Shown: positions 9,703 through 19,095 of the stretch, one piece after another
Position numbering within the stretch: the stretch's first letter is position 1
Layout: every line of letters begins with the position of its first letter
DNA from: Burkholderia sp. USMB20
GTDB taxonomy: Bacteria > Pseudomonadota > Gammaproteobacteria > Burkholderiales > Burkholderiaceae
Assembly: GCF_000949135.2 (NCBI RefSeq)
Contig: NZ_JTAN02000019.1
Location: 682,001-746,000, forward strand
DNA: 64,000 bases
Direction: 5' to 3'
The notes under the pieces: model-generated
What the model was told of the DNA's origin: nothing
Databases searched by the model: none
The model's input: the letters and a program-made list of their open reading frames with translations, nothing else
Translations under genes and position numbers: made by a program

Positions 9703-11562
9703 TCACGAAAAGACTGTGACACGCGGCGGATACGCATAGTCGAACTCCGCAGCGCTGCCCGTCAGGCTCAGATTGGGGCTATAGCACGATTCACGCACTG
9801 CTTCCCCGACGACCAGGTCGTCGACGAATTGCCACTGCCTGCGCGACGTGTCGCGAAACGCGGCCCGCGGCACGATCAGGTTTCGCATGCCGGTTTCGAT
9901 CATTCGCATCGACAGGTCGACATTCCATGCACGCGCCGAATCGAACCGCAATCCGCCGGCGGCACGCACGCGATCAACCCTCGCGACGACGCATGCAGCA
10001 GGAATCGACGATACGGCATGAGTCAGCACCTGCCAGCCAAAATAGCCGAAGTCTCCGACTCCATCACCGGGCAGCGCCGGAACAGCTCGGCCGTGCGAGG
10101 TCATCACCTGTCCGGCAGCCCGCACGGCGCCCGTCGCGTCGAACAGCACCGGCCCCGTCAGGCCGACACCGGGCTGCATCGCGTGGCCAACCAGCCAGAG
10201 CAGCCAGTTCCGCTCGATCGGCATCGCGCGCGCATCGATGATGCAGACGATATCGTGCCCCTCCAGCAGTCGCTCCATGTCGCAGATTTCACGCACATCG
10301 GCAACTGAAACCGTCCGCGCCAGTTCGTCAGTCAGCGACAACGCAGCGTTTCGCCGCACCAGCGTCACATGAACGTTCGTATAAGCGGTTTTCGACACCA
10401 AATCTGACAGATACGTGGCCATATCCGCGTCCCGGCTGTCGCCCGGCAGGACCACGACATGGACCCATGGCGCCGGCTCGGGGAGCGCATGGTCGATGCG
10501 AATGAACGGGAAATCGCGGGACGGCGGCACGATTGTCGCGTCCACTCCGGTCGCGGCAAGATGGTCGGTAACTGCCCGGACGTACGCATCAACCGCGTAT
10601 GGCTTTTCCGCGATGCTGACCGCCGTGCTCCCCTCGATTGTCCGCCAGTGGTACAGCACGTGTGGAATATGCACGATGTGCGAAGGAGCGACGACGCGAG
10701 CACATCGCAACACGAGGTCGTGATCCTGGCTTCCCTCGAGTCCACGGCGAAATCCCCCGACCGCTCGAACGATATTCGTGTCGAACACGCCGAAGTGCGA
10801 AAAGAAATTCTGCTGGACAATCAACTCAGGATCCCAATCCGCCTTGAAATAGGGCGTACTGCGCCGCCCTGCTTCCGAAATCTTGTCCTCGTCGCTATAG
10901 AACAGTTTCGCTTCAGGATATGCGTTGATGTAGCGCGCGACGACGGCAAGTGCGTGGCTCGGCAATACGTCGTCGTGGTCCAGCAACGCGATGAATTCGC
11001 CCGTCGCGAGTTCCAGCGCGCTATTGCTCGCCTCGCAAATATGCCCGTTGCGCGCCCTGTATGCGACTCGGATGCGCGAATCGCGTGCGGCGTAACGCTG
11101 GAGAATGTCGCGGACATGCGGCTCCGGAGACGCATCGTCCGCAAGGCAAAGCTCCCAGCGAGGATAGATTTGCTCAAGTACCGACTCGATCATCTCGGCG
11201 AGCAACGACGCCGGCGTGTTGTACACCGGCACCACGATCGAAATCAGCGGGGACGCAGGCAGCCTTCTTACCTCTGCCTCGAGTGTCGCGCGCTCTCGGG
11301 CTCCGCACGTGTCGTAGCTGGCGATCCACTTTTGATATCGCGCATCCCGTCGCAACACACGCACGATCTTACGCACCGCGCCCTTGACCCCCTGCCGGCG
11401 CACGGCTGCCATGACCGTGGCCGCACGCCTGCTGATCGAAAGGCGCACGGATGCCATCCGGGCAAGCATTGCATTTCCCGCAGCACGCCTGCTCACCATG
11501 CCTCCAGACCGCACTCGCAATGCCCGACGCCCGACCACCGCTTTCCGGCGTAGCGACAGCAC
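9703..11562 (-). CDS. Two-domain glycosyltransferase, GT2 family
   Basis: A 619-residue protein. After a basic N-terminal ~100 residues comes a complete GT-A domain: ISIVVPVYNTPASLL, ELCLADDASPEP, ALLDHDDVLPSHAL (the DHDD metal motif), DEDKISEAGRR, YFKADWDPELI and GSQDHDLVLRC. This layout is common in rhamnan and O-antigen enzymes (RfbC-type). The second half (~365-590) is a weaker GT-A-like repeat lacking an obvious DXD (VHVVVLPGD, VCIIDARAMPIERNWL). It starts ten bases after the stop of the upstream 1174-residue gene, in the same operon. It should extend the lipid-linked glycan in the cytoplasm; the linkage is unknown. Confidence 0.85.
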   Translation of the reverse strand: MLSLRRKAVVGRRALRVRSGGMVSRRAAGNAMLARMASVRLSISRRAATVMAAVRRQGVKGAVRKIVRVLRRDARYQKWIASYDTCGARERATLEAEVRRLPASPLISIVVPVYNTPASLLAEMIESVLEQIYPRWELCLADDASPEPHVRDILQRYAARDSRIRVAYRARNGHICEASNSALELATGEFIALLDHDDVLPSHALAVVARYINAYPEAKLFYSDEDKISEAGRRSTPYFKADWDPELIVQQNFFSHFGVFDTNIVRAVGGFRRGLEGSQDHDLVLRCARVVAPSHIVHIPHVLYHWRTIEGSTAVSIAEKPYAVDAYVRAVTDHLAATGVDATIVPPSRDFPFIRIDHALPEPAPWVHVVVLPGDSRDADMATYLSDLVSKTAYTNVHVTLVRRNAALSLTDELARTVSVADVREICDMERLLEGHDIVCIIDARAMPIERNWLLWLVGHAMQPGVGLTGPVLFDATGAVRAAGQVMTSHGRAVPALPGDGVGDFGYFGWQVLTHAVSSIPAACVVARVDRVRAAGGLRFDSARAWNVDLSMRMIETGMRNLIVPRAAFRDTSRRQWQFVDDLVVGEAVRESCYSPNLSLTGSAAEFDYAYPPRVTVFS

Positions 11563-11572
11563 TCCGTCGCCA

Positions 11573-14500
11573 TCATCGCGCCGGTGCCTGCGGGATGGAC
11601 TGATGCTGTGAAACGGCCTGTTCGATCAGGCGACCAAGTTCGCTCGCCTGATCGTCGAATTGCCGGATCCGGTCGGCGTACGGATTCCGATATCCGTCGA
11701 GACGCGAAGGATCGGCCAGCAGGCGACCGATGGCCTTTTCAAGTGCCGGCCCCGTGTCGTCGAGCGGAATCACATCGCCGTTCTCGCCCGGAACGATATC
11801 CTCGCTCAAGCCGCCGGCGTCCGTCGCAATCACCCAGACGTTACGTATCAACGCCTCTCGCACGGACAGGCCGAAGCTCTCCATACATTGCGTCGGACAG
11901 AGCAATACATCGATTTCATTGAAGAACGTGTCGATGCTTTCCTGCGTGTATGCCGGCACGATCTCCAGCTCCCCGGGAATCGACCAGTCGACCGGATCGA
12001 TCGAGCGACGGCCGAGATTCAGCACATTGTCGACAACGCGAAGCCGGTAATTCGTATAGGGCAACTGCTTGAATGCAGCCTTGATCAGATGCGAGCCCTT
12101 GATCGGCGTCTCTCCCCCGACATATCCGAACCTCACCGCCCGCTCACCGGATGAGCGAGGGATAGCGCGCGGCGCGGGCGCCATGATGCCATTCTTGTTG
12201 AGTGCGATCCTGGCCGGATCGAATCCGTTCTCGATAAACAACTGCCTGAAGTACTCGCTCGGCACGAGCAACAACGCCGCCCCTTCCAGGACATCGCGCA
12301 ACCGCATCTGGCGATACCCGTTCAGCGCCGGGTTGTCGACGCACGTCGCGCAGACGTTGATGTCTATCTTGCGCTGGTTGCAGAATCGATTTTCGCCCGT
12401 GATCATGAACTGCCGACCGCAGATCCACCATGCATCATGCAATGTCACGACATACGGAATGTCCTCGTCCTGACACACTTCGGCGATCTGGGCGCCGATG
12501 CCCTGGATGCTGTGCAGATGCACGGCATCGGGCCGTATCGCGCGCACGGCTTCCCTGAACGGTGCCAAGGAATGCGGATTCTCGAATCCGAACGACGGAT
12601 CGCTCTCGCCCGGCAGCCCCATCGCAAATACGCCGCCCGCCGTCGCATCGTAGCGCTTCAGCTTGTAGGCCGGCACGTCGCTGGTGGGCAGTGACGAAAA
12701 CATGAAATACTCGAGTGCACCGCTTCGATTCAGACGCCGCGCCATTTCCTCCGCCACGACCGTCGCACCGCCGAAGCGCCGCGGTTCGAAATAGATGTTG
12801 ACGCCAAGTACTCGCAGCTTGCGCTGTGGCGACCGATAACCGGCCAGTAAAGGCAGCACTTGATGTCGCGCGATCGGCTCGGGAGCATAATCGTCGTGCA
12901 CGTGCTGGAACGCTCGTTCGGCCATCCGCTCGCGCACCGCCCGATCGTCGATCAATGCGAGCAATGCTCGCTCCCAGGCAGCCGAATCCGCCGCCAGGAA
13001 ACCCGTGTCGCCGTCCACGATTGCCGTACGGAACGCTGCGCTGGGCGAGCAGACGGACGGCAGCTTGATACTTGCCGCCTCGAGATACTTGATGTTCGAT
13101 TTGGCGTCGTTGAAAACGTTGTCTTCGAGCGGCGCGATGCTGATGTCCGACTCTGCCAGCCGTTTGAGATACGTTACGTAGTTCGACAGCGGCAACCGTT
13201 CGACTTGGGCCATGACGTCGCTGAAATCGTCCGGCAAGTTGAGTTCGCCGAGGATACGCAGGCGGACGTTCGGCCTGGCTGCCAGCACACGCTTGATCGC
13301 GGCGGCAGCCTCGCGAAAATCGGCGTCGTGCGTTTTGGTCCCGGAACCGTACGCGATCCGCGCCAGCCCATCATCCTTTTTCGGTGTGTTCGCGATGGCG
13401 GTCGCAACGCGAATCGTCTCTTCGTCGAGCGCGTTTTCGATCACGTACACCTTGGGCACCCCGGCTTCCCGCATTGCGTCCGCAAGACCCGACGTCGACG
13501 CGATACCGTAATCACACGCGAGCATCGCCGCGCGATAGAGCGGCACTCCCGCCAGCACGCCCTTGCGGGTTTCCGCATCGACCTTGTCGAGATTCGAGTT
13601 ATGCAGATACTTCTCCGCATCGAAAATCAGGTCGTCGACTTCCCAGAACGTCGTCAACCCGAGCGCCTTCGCCTCCGCAATCAGTTCGAGCGGCCCCGGA
13701 AAACCCGGGACGCGGTAGAAAATCGCAATCGAATGCGTCTGCAGCAGACTCTTCGCATTGTCGATATCGCTCCAGCTGACGACCGAGCAATCAAAGCCCA
13801 GCGCCTCGATCATCCTCTGTTTTTGCGTCACGCGATATTTAAGGCATTGAGGAATGCTCATCTCCGCGATGAGCAGCACCCGCAACGCCAGATTGCCTTG
13901 CGCAGGTCGAGCAGGCGGCAGATCGAACAGCGGTGTCGAATGCATGCCGGGTACGGCGGCCAACAACGCGCGCAGGCCATGCTCCTTTCGCGCACCGACG
14001 ATTTTTTGCAGTGTCGCGGCGACGCCCCGCGTCCGGACGGACGTACCCACGATTGCCGACAGGTTCTTCACCTTCGACACCACTCTACGGGGGCCGCGCA
14101 TGGATCCGACGGCAGCCCGCATCGGTCCCGTGATGCGCCAGGACGTCGAGCCGCGCAATGCGTTGACCTCTGTTCGAGCCTGCCGCAACTGCTCGTTCGC
14201 AAGATACGCGCTGCGCGCTTCGGATTTCAGTCGACGTGTCAGCACGTCGAGCCGCGTACGCTGCTTGTCGACCGTCGCCTGCAATATGCCGATTGCGTCG
14301 GCGCCGCGAACCGGAACACCCTGGTCCGCGCCGACGCGCACCATGCCTGCACGTTCATTCTGGCCGAATCGCTGCATGACCGCATCGCCCAGATGCGCGT
14401 AGAGGCCGGCAATATACTCGGCACGCGCTCCTGATTCGAACAACGGGCGCAGCCGGTCAGGATAACGTTCGCCGACAGCGACGACGCCGAGCCCCGATCC

Positions 14501-15097
14501 ATGTGCGAATTCGAACGACGGATAGCGCGTGCGCAACACGGTCCAGAGATCGCGCGTGCCATTGCCAGCGTCCCGCTGCGTGCCATGGAGCAGCACGATC
14601 CCGTCCGGCGCGAGCTTGGGCAACCATGCATCGAAAATCCGACGGACGTCGCCGTCCTCGGGCGCAGGATCGATATGAAGCAGTCCTATCGTCTCATCGG
14701 CAACGCTCGCGCACGCGTCATCCAGTGTCGAGCACGCAAGTGCCGAAAACGTCGCGTAATGCCGCGCATGATGCGCGTGCAGAGCCTGGCGCTCGGACGC
14801 CGCACGCGCAGCCGGCAACGCGCCGTCACGCAGTTCACAAAACGCGCTGCAGCGAGCGGACAATCCGAGATCGCGAATGGCCTGGCACCAAACCGAATAG
14901 CCGAAGCCATCGCGCATCCCCCACTCGACGACGACAGCTGGCCGTACCGCGTCAATCAGCCAGAAGCCGAACGGCGCATGCACCCGCCATGCCGATGCAA
15001 TCGTGAGCTCCGGCCACCAGAGCGAAACCGGCGAAATGGGCAGATCACTGCAGCCATCCGCATCGAGTCGAGTATTTCCCAGATTCATTGCATCCAT
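11573..15097 (-). CDS. Giant methyltransferase-like / double GT4 glycosyltransferase
   Basis: About 1174 residues from ATG 15097 (15088 is an alternative start). Residues 1-250 resemble a class I methyltransferase used as a recognition module (VVVEWGMRDGFGYSVWCQ, LLHIDPAPEDGDVRRIFDAWLPKL). A coiled coil follows at ~275-330, then STSWRITGPMR. Two GT-B glycosyltransferases complete the protein: one at ~385-740 (YLEAASIKLPSVCSPSAAFR) and one at ~745-1160 (RRFGGATVVAEEMARRL, THDAWW-like helix, YVGGETPIKGSHL, CMESFGLSVREAL). The longer upstream open frame overlaps wzt and is unlikely. The protein follows wzt by 49 bases and should build the rhamnose-rich chain. Confidence 0.85.
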   Translation of the reverse strand: MDAMNLGNTRLDADGCSDLPISPVSLWWPELTIASAWRVHAPFGFWLIDAVRPAVVVEWGMRDGFGYSVWCQAIRDLGLSARCSAFCELRDGALPAARAASERQALHAHHARHYATFSALACSTLDDACASVADETIGLLHIDPAPEDGDVRRIFDAWLPKLAPDGIVLLHGTQRDAGNGTRDLWTVLRTRYPSFEFAHGSGLGVVAVGERYPDRLRPLFESGARAEYIAGLYAHLGDAVMQRFGQNERAGMVRVGADQGVPVRGADAIGILQATVDKQRTRLDVLTRRLKSEARSAYLANEQLRQARTEVNALRGSTSWRITGPMRAAVGSMRGPRRVVSKVKNLSAIVGTSVRTRGVAATLQKIVGARKEHGLRALLAAVPGMHSTPLFDLPPARPAQGNLALRVLLIAEMSIPQCLKYRVTQKQRMIEALGFDCSVVSWSDIDNAKSLLQTHSIAIFYRVPGFPGPLELIAEAKALGLTTFWEVDDLIFDAEKYLHNSNLDKVDAETRKGVLAGVPLYRAAMLACDYGIASTSGLADAMREAGVPKVYVIENALDEETIRVATAIANTPKKDDGLARIAYGSGTKTHDADFREAAAAIKRVLAARPNVRLRILGELNLPDDFSDVMAQVERLPLSNYVTYLKRLAESDISIAPLEDNVFNDAKSNIKYLEAASIKLPSVCSPSAAFRTAIVDGDTGFLAADSAAWERALLALIDDRAVRERMAERAFQHVHDDYAPEPIARHQVLPLLAGYRSPQRKLRVLGVNIYFEPRRFGGATVVAEEMARRLNRSGALEYFMFSSLPTSDVPAYKLKRYDATAGGVFAMGLPGESDPSFGFENPHSLAPFREAVRAIRPDAVHLHSIQGIGAQIAEVCQDEDIPYVVTLHDAWWICGRQFMITGENRFCNQRKIDINVCATCVDNPALNGYRQMRLRDVLEGAALLLVPSEYFRQLFIENGFDPARIALNKNGIMAPAPRAIPRSSGERAVRFGYVGGETPIKGSHLIKAAFKQLPYTNYRLRVVDNVLNLGRRSIDPVDWSIPGELEIVPAYTQESIDTFFNEIDVLLCPTQCMESFGLSVREALIRNVWVIATDAGGLSEDIVPGENGDVIPLDDTGPALEKAIGRLLADPSRLDGYRNPYADRIRQFDDQASELGRLIEQAVSQHQSIPQAPAR

Positions 15098-15146
15098 CTC
15101 AAGCAGAACGCGGTGCGCGGCAACTATCTTGCCCTCACCACAACAA

Positions 15147-15899
15147 TCAGACGCCGACTTGCGCCTCGTATGCTGACACGACTTCTTCCACCGCTCCGAA
15201 TGCCCGCACCCGACCACGCTCCATCCAGAGTGCCTTATTGCAGACGCGGCGGATTTCATGATTCGAATGCATCGCCAGCACGACGATTTCGGCCCGGCTA
15301 TGCAAATCCGCGAGCCGCTGCTCAGCCTTATGCATGAAGGCCGCATCGCCGACACCCATCACTTCGTCGAGCAGCAGGATCTCGGCATCGACCGCCGTCG
15401 AGACGGCAAACGCGAGACGCACACGCATACCGCTCGAATACGTCCGAATCGGCAGGTCCAGATAGTCGCCAAGCTCGCAGAAGTCGGCAATCTCCCGTTG
15501 CTTCTCACGAATCTCCGCGTCGCTCATTCCCAGCAGCAGACCGCGCAGCCGGATGTTCTGGAGTCCCGTAGAGTTCTCATCCATCCCGAGGCTGATGTCG
15601 AGCAGGGGAACCACCTTGCCGCTGCGGGCTACCGTGCCCGCCGTCGGAGGATAGATGCCGGCCATCGTTCTCAGTAGCGTCGATTTGCCGGCACCGTTGT
15701 GGCCGATCAGGCCGATCCGGTCACCGCTCTCGAGGCGCAAATCGATGTTGTCGAGCGCACGCACGACAATCACGCCGTCGTTGTCTTCCGCGATCGTGTT
15801 GCGGCGCCCCATGCGCAGAACCTGACGTTTCAGCGAGCGTCCCTGCACATCGTAGATGGGCAGATCCAGCGTCGCCCCTTTCAGTTCGATAAAAGCCAT
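15147..15899 (-). CDS. wzt: O-antigen ABC exporter ATP-binding subunit Wzt (short form)
   Basis: A 250-residue ATPase with Walker A GHNGAGKST, the polysaccharide-exporter signature region TYSSGMRVRLAF, Walker B EILLLDEVMGVGD, and the H-loop at LAMHS. With the membrane subunit encoded 9 bases upstream it exports the completed lipid-linked polysaccharide across the inner membrane. It ends directly after the nucleotide-binding domain: the ~170-residue C-terminal carbohydrate-binding domain that recognises terminal modifications in Wzt of E. coli O8/O9a is absent. Export should therefore not depend on recognition of a capped chain end by Wzt itself. Confidence 0.93.
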   Translation of the reverse strand: MAFIELKGATLDLPIYDVQGRSLKRQVLRMGRRNTIAEDNDGVIVVRALDNIDLRLESGDRIGLIGHNGAGKSTLLRTMAGIYPPTAGTVARSGKVVPLLDISLGMDENSTGLQNIRLRGLLLGMSDAEIREKQREIADFCELGDYLDLPIRTYSSGMRVRLAFAVSTAVDAEILLLDEVMGVGDAAFMHKAEQRLADLHSRAEIVVLAMHSNHEIRRVCNKALWMERGRVRAFGAVEEVVSAYEAQVGV

Positions 15900-15908
15900 T
15901 TGGCGACC

Positions 15909-16691
15909 TCACACCCAATACGGAATACGTTTCAGAAACCGACCGGTCAGCGTCAGCGCAATGGGCCATCCGATCAGCGCCATTCCAATCGTCACGCCCC
16001 ACGTCAACGGCGGAGAAATCTGGCCGATCAGCGGATCGCGGACGATGTCCAAAAGGTAGGACAGCGGATTCCATTCGACGATGAACGAATACCGGTTCAG
16101 GGATGACGGGCGGTAGATGATCGGAGTCACATAGAAGGCGACCTGAATCAACGCGCCGATGATCTGCGGCAAATCGCGGAAGCGCGCGGACAGCAGACCC
16201 GCAATCATCGCGATCCAGATGGCATTCAGCATGTAGACGATCAGCCCCGGGATCACGAACGGCAGCGCCTCCCAGTTCTTCACGCCGAAGATGACCAGCA
16301 GCAGCAGCACGATCACGAAGTTGTGCGCGAGCACGATCAGGTTGCGCCACGCGACCTGCAGGATATAGATCAGCTTCGGCGTAGCGGCCTGCCGGATGTA
16401 GGTGCCGCTGTTGATATACGCGACGCTGCCCTCCAGAATCGTCTGCGAAAATACGCCCCACATCACGAGGCTGCTCGCAAGAAACGGCAGGTAGTCGCTC
16501 ATCTTCTGTCCGAACAGCGTGCCATACACGACGCCGATCGAACCGATGACCACACCCATGCTGATCGTGAGCCAGAACGGCCCGACGCGTGACCGCGCAT
16601 AACGCTGACGGACCTCCAGCCAACCCAACAATGTCCAGAGCCGCCAGGACACGACGCTCTGCTTGAGGTCACCGAATGCGAGATTAAACAT
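15909..16691 (-). CDS. wzm: O-antigen ABC exporter membrane subunit Wzm
   Basis: A 260-residue ABC-2 type permease with about six transmembrane helices (for example IGVVYGTLFGQ, LIVLAHNFVIVLLLLVIFG, ALIQVAFYVTPIIY). It has the family features SRVGPFWLTIS near the N-terminus and WNPLSYLLDIVRDPL before the last helices. It forms the transmembrane channel with Wzt and should export undecaprenyl-diphosphate-linked O-polysaccharide for ligation to lipid A-core. The start at 16691 fits family length. A 60-base gap separates it from the upstream rhamnosyltransferase. Confidence 0.93.
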   Translation of the reverse strand: MFNLAFGDLKQSVVSWRLWTLLGWLEVRQRYARSRVGPFWLTISMGVVIGSIGVVYGTLFGQKMSDYLPFLASSLVMWGVFSQTILEGSVAYINSGTYIRQAATPKLIYILQVAWRNLIVLAHNFVIVLLLLVIFGVKNWEALPFVIPGLIVYMLNAIWIAMIAGLLSARFRDLPQIIGALIQVAFYVTPIIYRPSSLNRYSFIVEWNPLSYLLDIVRDPLIGQISPPLTWGVTIGMALIGWPIALTLTGRFLKRIPYWV

Positions 16692-16751
16692 GCGAGATTT
16701 TTGAATCTGTCAGAATAGGTTTGAAATAGCGGGACAGCCCGTGCGATACGG

Positions 16752-17651
16752 TTATCGGGCACCAGTCCGGCCGATTGCGCCATGCCAGAGCCCGAGCAGG
16801 GACATCCGCAGATGGTCGAGTCGCGGCGTCATGAAGATGGCATAGATCGCGAGCCTGACCGGCAACTTGACGAACTCGGTCGATTTCCACGTCAACGGAA
16901 CATACCGGCGCTTGAACAGCGCAATCGCGTTACGGAACATGTAATAGTGGCGCAATGCGTTGTGCCCCGGGTACTTTCGTCCGAATACGCGAACGGGTTC
17001 ACCCCCCAGTTCGTGGGAAAGCCGGAAGGCGGGAACGCCCAGCACCGCATACCCCTTCGCTCGCGCCCTGATGCACCACTCCAAGTCGACGAAGTCGATG
17101 AACAGTCCCTCGTCCATCGGACCGACTTCCCGCCAAGCAGCCAGATTCAGGCACGAACCGGAACTGATCAGGAAGTCCACGTCCACAGGACGGGTTCCCG
17201 TCGGCGGTACCCGCTTGAGCTTGAAATAGCCGAATCGAACGAATGGCACGACGCCTCCGAGGCGACGGTCGTCGTAGGCCGGACCGGCCAGCGCGACACG
17301 CGTGCCGCTAGACAGCTCGCGTGCGAGCACCTCCGGCAATCCGCGCAAGAGTTCACTCTCCGGTTCGCTATCCTGGTCGAACAGCATCGCGAATTCGCAC
17401 CCCAGTTCGATCAAGCGCTCGACCCCTTGGTTGAACGCCTCGCCAACCCCCCGATTCTCACCGTTCGCGATATAGATCGCGCTCGGGTCGAGCCCTAACG
17501 ACGCGGCAGACACGGCGCGCTCGGTGTTGTCGACCACCACGCACGGTCCGAATTCGCACAGGCGATTCGCGCGGACCACGCAGTCCGCATCCGGTCGATA
17601 AAAAACGACAACGTAGCCAGTCGTTCCGCGCGGTGCGGAAGCGTTAGTCAT
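16752..17651 (-). CDS. Rhamnosyltransferase, GT2 family
   Basis: A 299-residue GT-A enzyme with the rhamnosyltransferase hallmarks GYVVVFYRPD, VVVDNTE, NGENRGVGEAFNQGV and the metal motif FDQDSEP, then DFLISSGSCLNLAAWREVGPMDEGLFIDFVDLEWCIRA. The C-terminal region (YYMFRNAIALFKRRY) probably associates with the membrane. It starts at the base following the rmlD stop codon, so translation is coupled, and it is the natural user of dTDP-L-rhamnose made by the four genes upstream. Which rhamnose linkage it makes cannot be told. Confidence 0.88.
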   Translation of the reverse strand: MTNASAPRGTTGYVVVFYRPDADCVVRANRLCEFGPCVVVDNTERAVSAASLGLDPSAIYIANGENRGVGEAFNQGVERLIELGCEFAMLFDQDSEPESELLRGLPEVLARELSSGTRVALAGPAYDDRRLGGVVPFVRFGYFKLKRVPPTGTRPVDVDFLISSGSCLNLAAWREVGPMDEGLFIDFVDLEWCIRARAKGYAVLGVPAFRLSHELGGEPVRVFGRKYPGHNALRHYYMFRNAIALFKRRYVPLTWKSTEFVKLPVRLAIYAIFMTPRLDHLRMSLLGLWHGAIGRTGAR

Positions 17652-18551
17652 TCAGGCATCCAGGCAAAGCTTGAGCGCATCGCCCCATGCAGGCATGCGC
17701 AGTCCGAACGTCTGCATGAGCTTTTCGCCCGACATGCGGGAATTCGCGGGCCGCTTCGCCGGTACCGGGTATTCGCTCGCCGGAATCGGTACCGTTCGCG
17801 GCGCCTTGTCACCCAGCGACAAACGGAAAATCTCTTCCGCGAAGCCGTGCCAGGACGTTTCACCGCCTGCGGCGAAGTGGTAGATACCGGAGCGCTCACG
17901 CCACCATTCGGGCGAATCAGCCGCCAGCCCCTGCGCAACGACGTGTGCCGTGACGGTAGCGATTGAGTTCGACCACGTGGGTGCGCCGATTTGATCCGCG
18001 ACGATTTTCAATTCCGGACGCTCACTGCCGAGCTTCAGCATCGTCAGCAGAAAGTTCTTGCCGCGCCGCCCGTAAACCCAGCTCGTCCGCAAGATCAAAT
18101 GCGCACACCCGGTCGCAGCGATCGCCTGTTCGCCCTCGAGCTTGGTCAGACCATAGACGTTCTGCGGGTTGGTCGCATCCGTTTCGACATAGGCACCCTC
18201 TTTGGTGCCGTCGAACACGTAGTCGGTCGAATAATGAACCAGCGCCGCGCCGATGCGGGCTGCTTCCTCCGCAAACGCGCGCGGCACATCGGCGTTCAGC
18301 CGACGTGCGGCATCGACGTCCGTCTCCGCCTTGTCGACCGCCGTATACGCGGCCGGATTCACGATGATCGACGGCTTCAGCTCGCGAACGATGCCGCGGA
18401 CCCGATCAAGATCGGACAGATCGAGCATCGAACGGTCACATGCCACGACGCGCCCCAGGCCTTGCAGCGAGCGCAGCAGTTCGAACCCGACCTGCCCGTT
18501 CACACCCGTCACGAGAATCGTCGGTTCAGGTTTCACACCCACCTCACGCAT
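17652..18551 (-). CDS. rfbD: dTDP-4-dehydrorhamnose reductase
   Basis: Last enzyme of dTDP-L-rhamnose synthesis, reducing dTDP-4-keto-L-rhamnose with NAD(P)H in the cytoplasm. The 299-residue protein has the Rossmann motif GVNGQVG, STDYVFDG, and YGLTK as the catalytic YxxxK. Length and motif order match RmlD. The start at 18551 overlaps the rfbC stop by eight bases; internal GTG codons six residues later could also be used. It is the fourth gene of the rfbBACD block. Confidence 0.95.
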   Translation of the reverse strand: MREVGVKPEPTILVTGVNGQVGFELLRSLQGLGRVVACDRSMLDLSDLDRVRGIVRELKPSIIVNPAAYTAVDKAETDVDAARRLNADVPRAFAEEAARIGAALVHYSTDYVFDGTKEGAYVETDATNPQNVYGLTKLEGEQAIAATGCAHLILRTSWVYGRRGKNFLLTMLKLGSERPELKIVADQIGAPTWSNSIATVTAHVVAQGLAADSPEWWRERSGIYHFAAGGETSWHGFAEEIFRLSLGDKAPRTVPIPASEYPVPAKRPANSRMSGEKLMQTFGLRMPAWGDALKLCLDA

Positions 18552-19095
18552 AGACTTCGGCTTCGCTCAAACGCTTGCCGGCCGCATCCTTCGCGGCCAG
18601 CAGCGGTTCGAAATCGATCGGCCACTCGATCCCGATTTCGGGATCGTTCCAGACGATGCTCCGCTCGTGCTCGGGGAACCAGTAGTCGGTCGTCTTGTAG
18701 AGGAACTGCGCGGCCTCCGACAGCACGACGAACCCGTGCGCAAAGCCGGGCGGCACCCACAGTTGTCTATGATTGTCGTTCGACAGCACCACACCGACCC
18801 ACTTGCCGAAGTTCGGCGACTGCTTGCGAATATCGACCGCGACGTCGAACACCTCGCCCTCGACGACGCGCACGAGCTTCCCCTGCGCGTGCTGGATCTG
18901 GTAGTGCAGCCCGCGCAGCACGCCCTTCGACGAGCGCGAATGGTTGTCCTGCACGAATTCGATGCCGGGTTCGACCTGCTCGGCGAATTCCTTCCCGTTG
19001 AAACTTTCGTAGAAGAACCCGCGCGCGTCGCCGAACACCTTCGGCTCGATGATCTTGACTTCGGGCAGCGCCGTCGCCGTTACTTGGATGGCCAT
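18544..19095 (-). CDS. rfbC: dTDP-4-dehydrorhamnose 3,5-epimerase
   Basis: A cupin-fold epimerase of 183 residues acting on dTDP-4-keto-6-deoxy-D-glucose. Recognisable segments are [16 protein letters not shown] with the catalytic histidine, [15 protein letters not shown] and [10 protein letters not shown] with the conserved tyrosine region. The open frame continues upstream within rfbA, but ATG 19095 gives the standard RmlC length and start (MAIQVTAT). It overlaps the end of rfbA by 16 bases. Confidence 0.95.
   Translation of the reverse strand: MAIQVTATALPEVKIIEPKVFGDARGFFYESFNGKEFAEQVEPGIEFVQDNHSRSSKGVLRGLHYQIQHAQGKLVRVVEGEVFDVAVDIRKQSPNFGKWVGVVLSNDNHRQLWVPPGFAHGFVVLSEAAQFLYKTTDYWFPEHERSIVWNDPEIGIEWPIDFEPLLAAKDAAGKRLSEAEVYA

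Noticed and set aside
9141-9719. A 192-codon plus-strand frame in the cluster gap
   Set aside because: It has no ribosome binding site and no recognisable motif, its codon pattern is unlike the neighbours, and it overlaps the end of the minus-strand glycosyltransferase gene.
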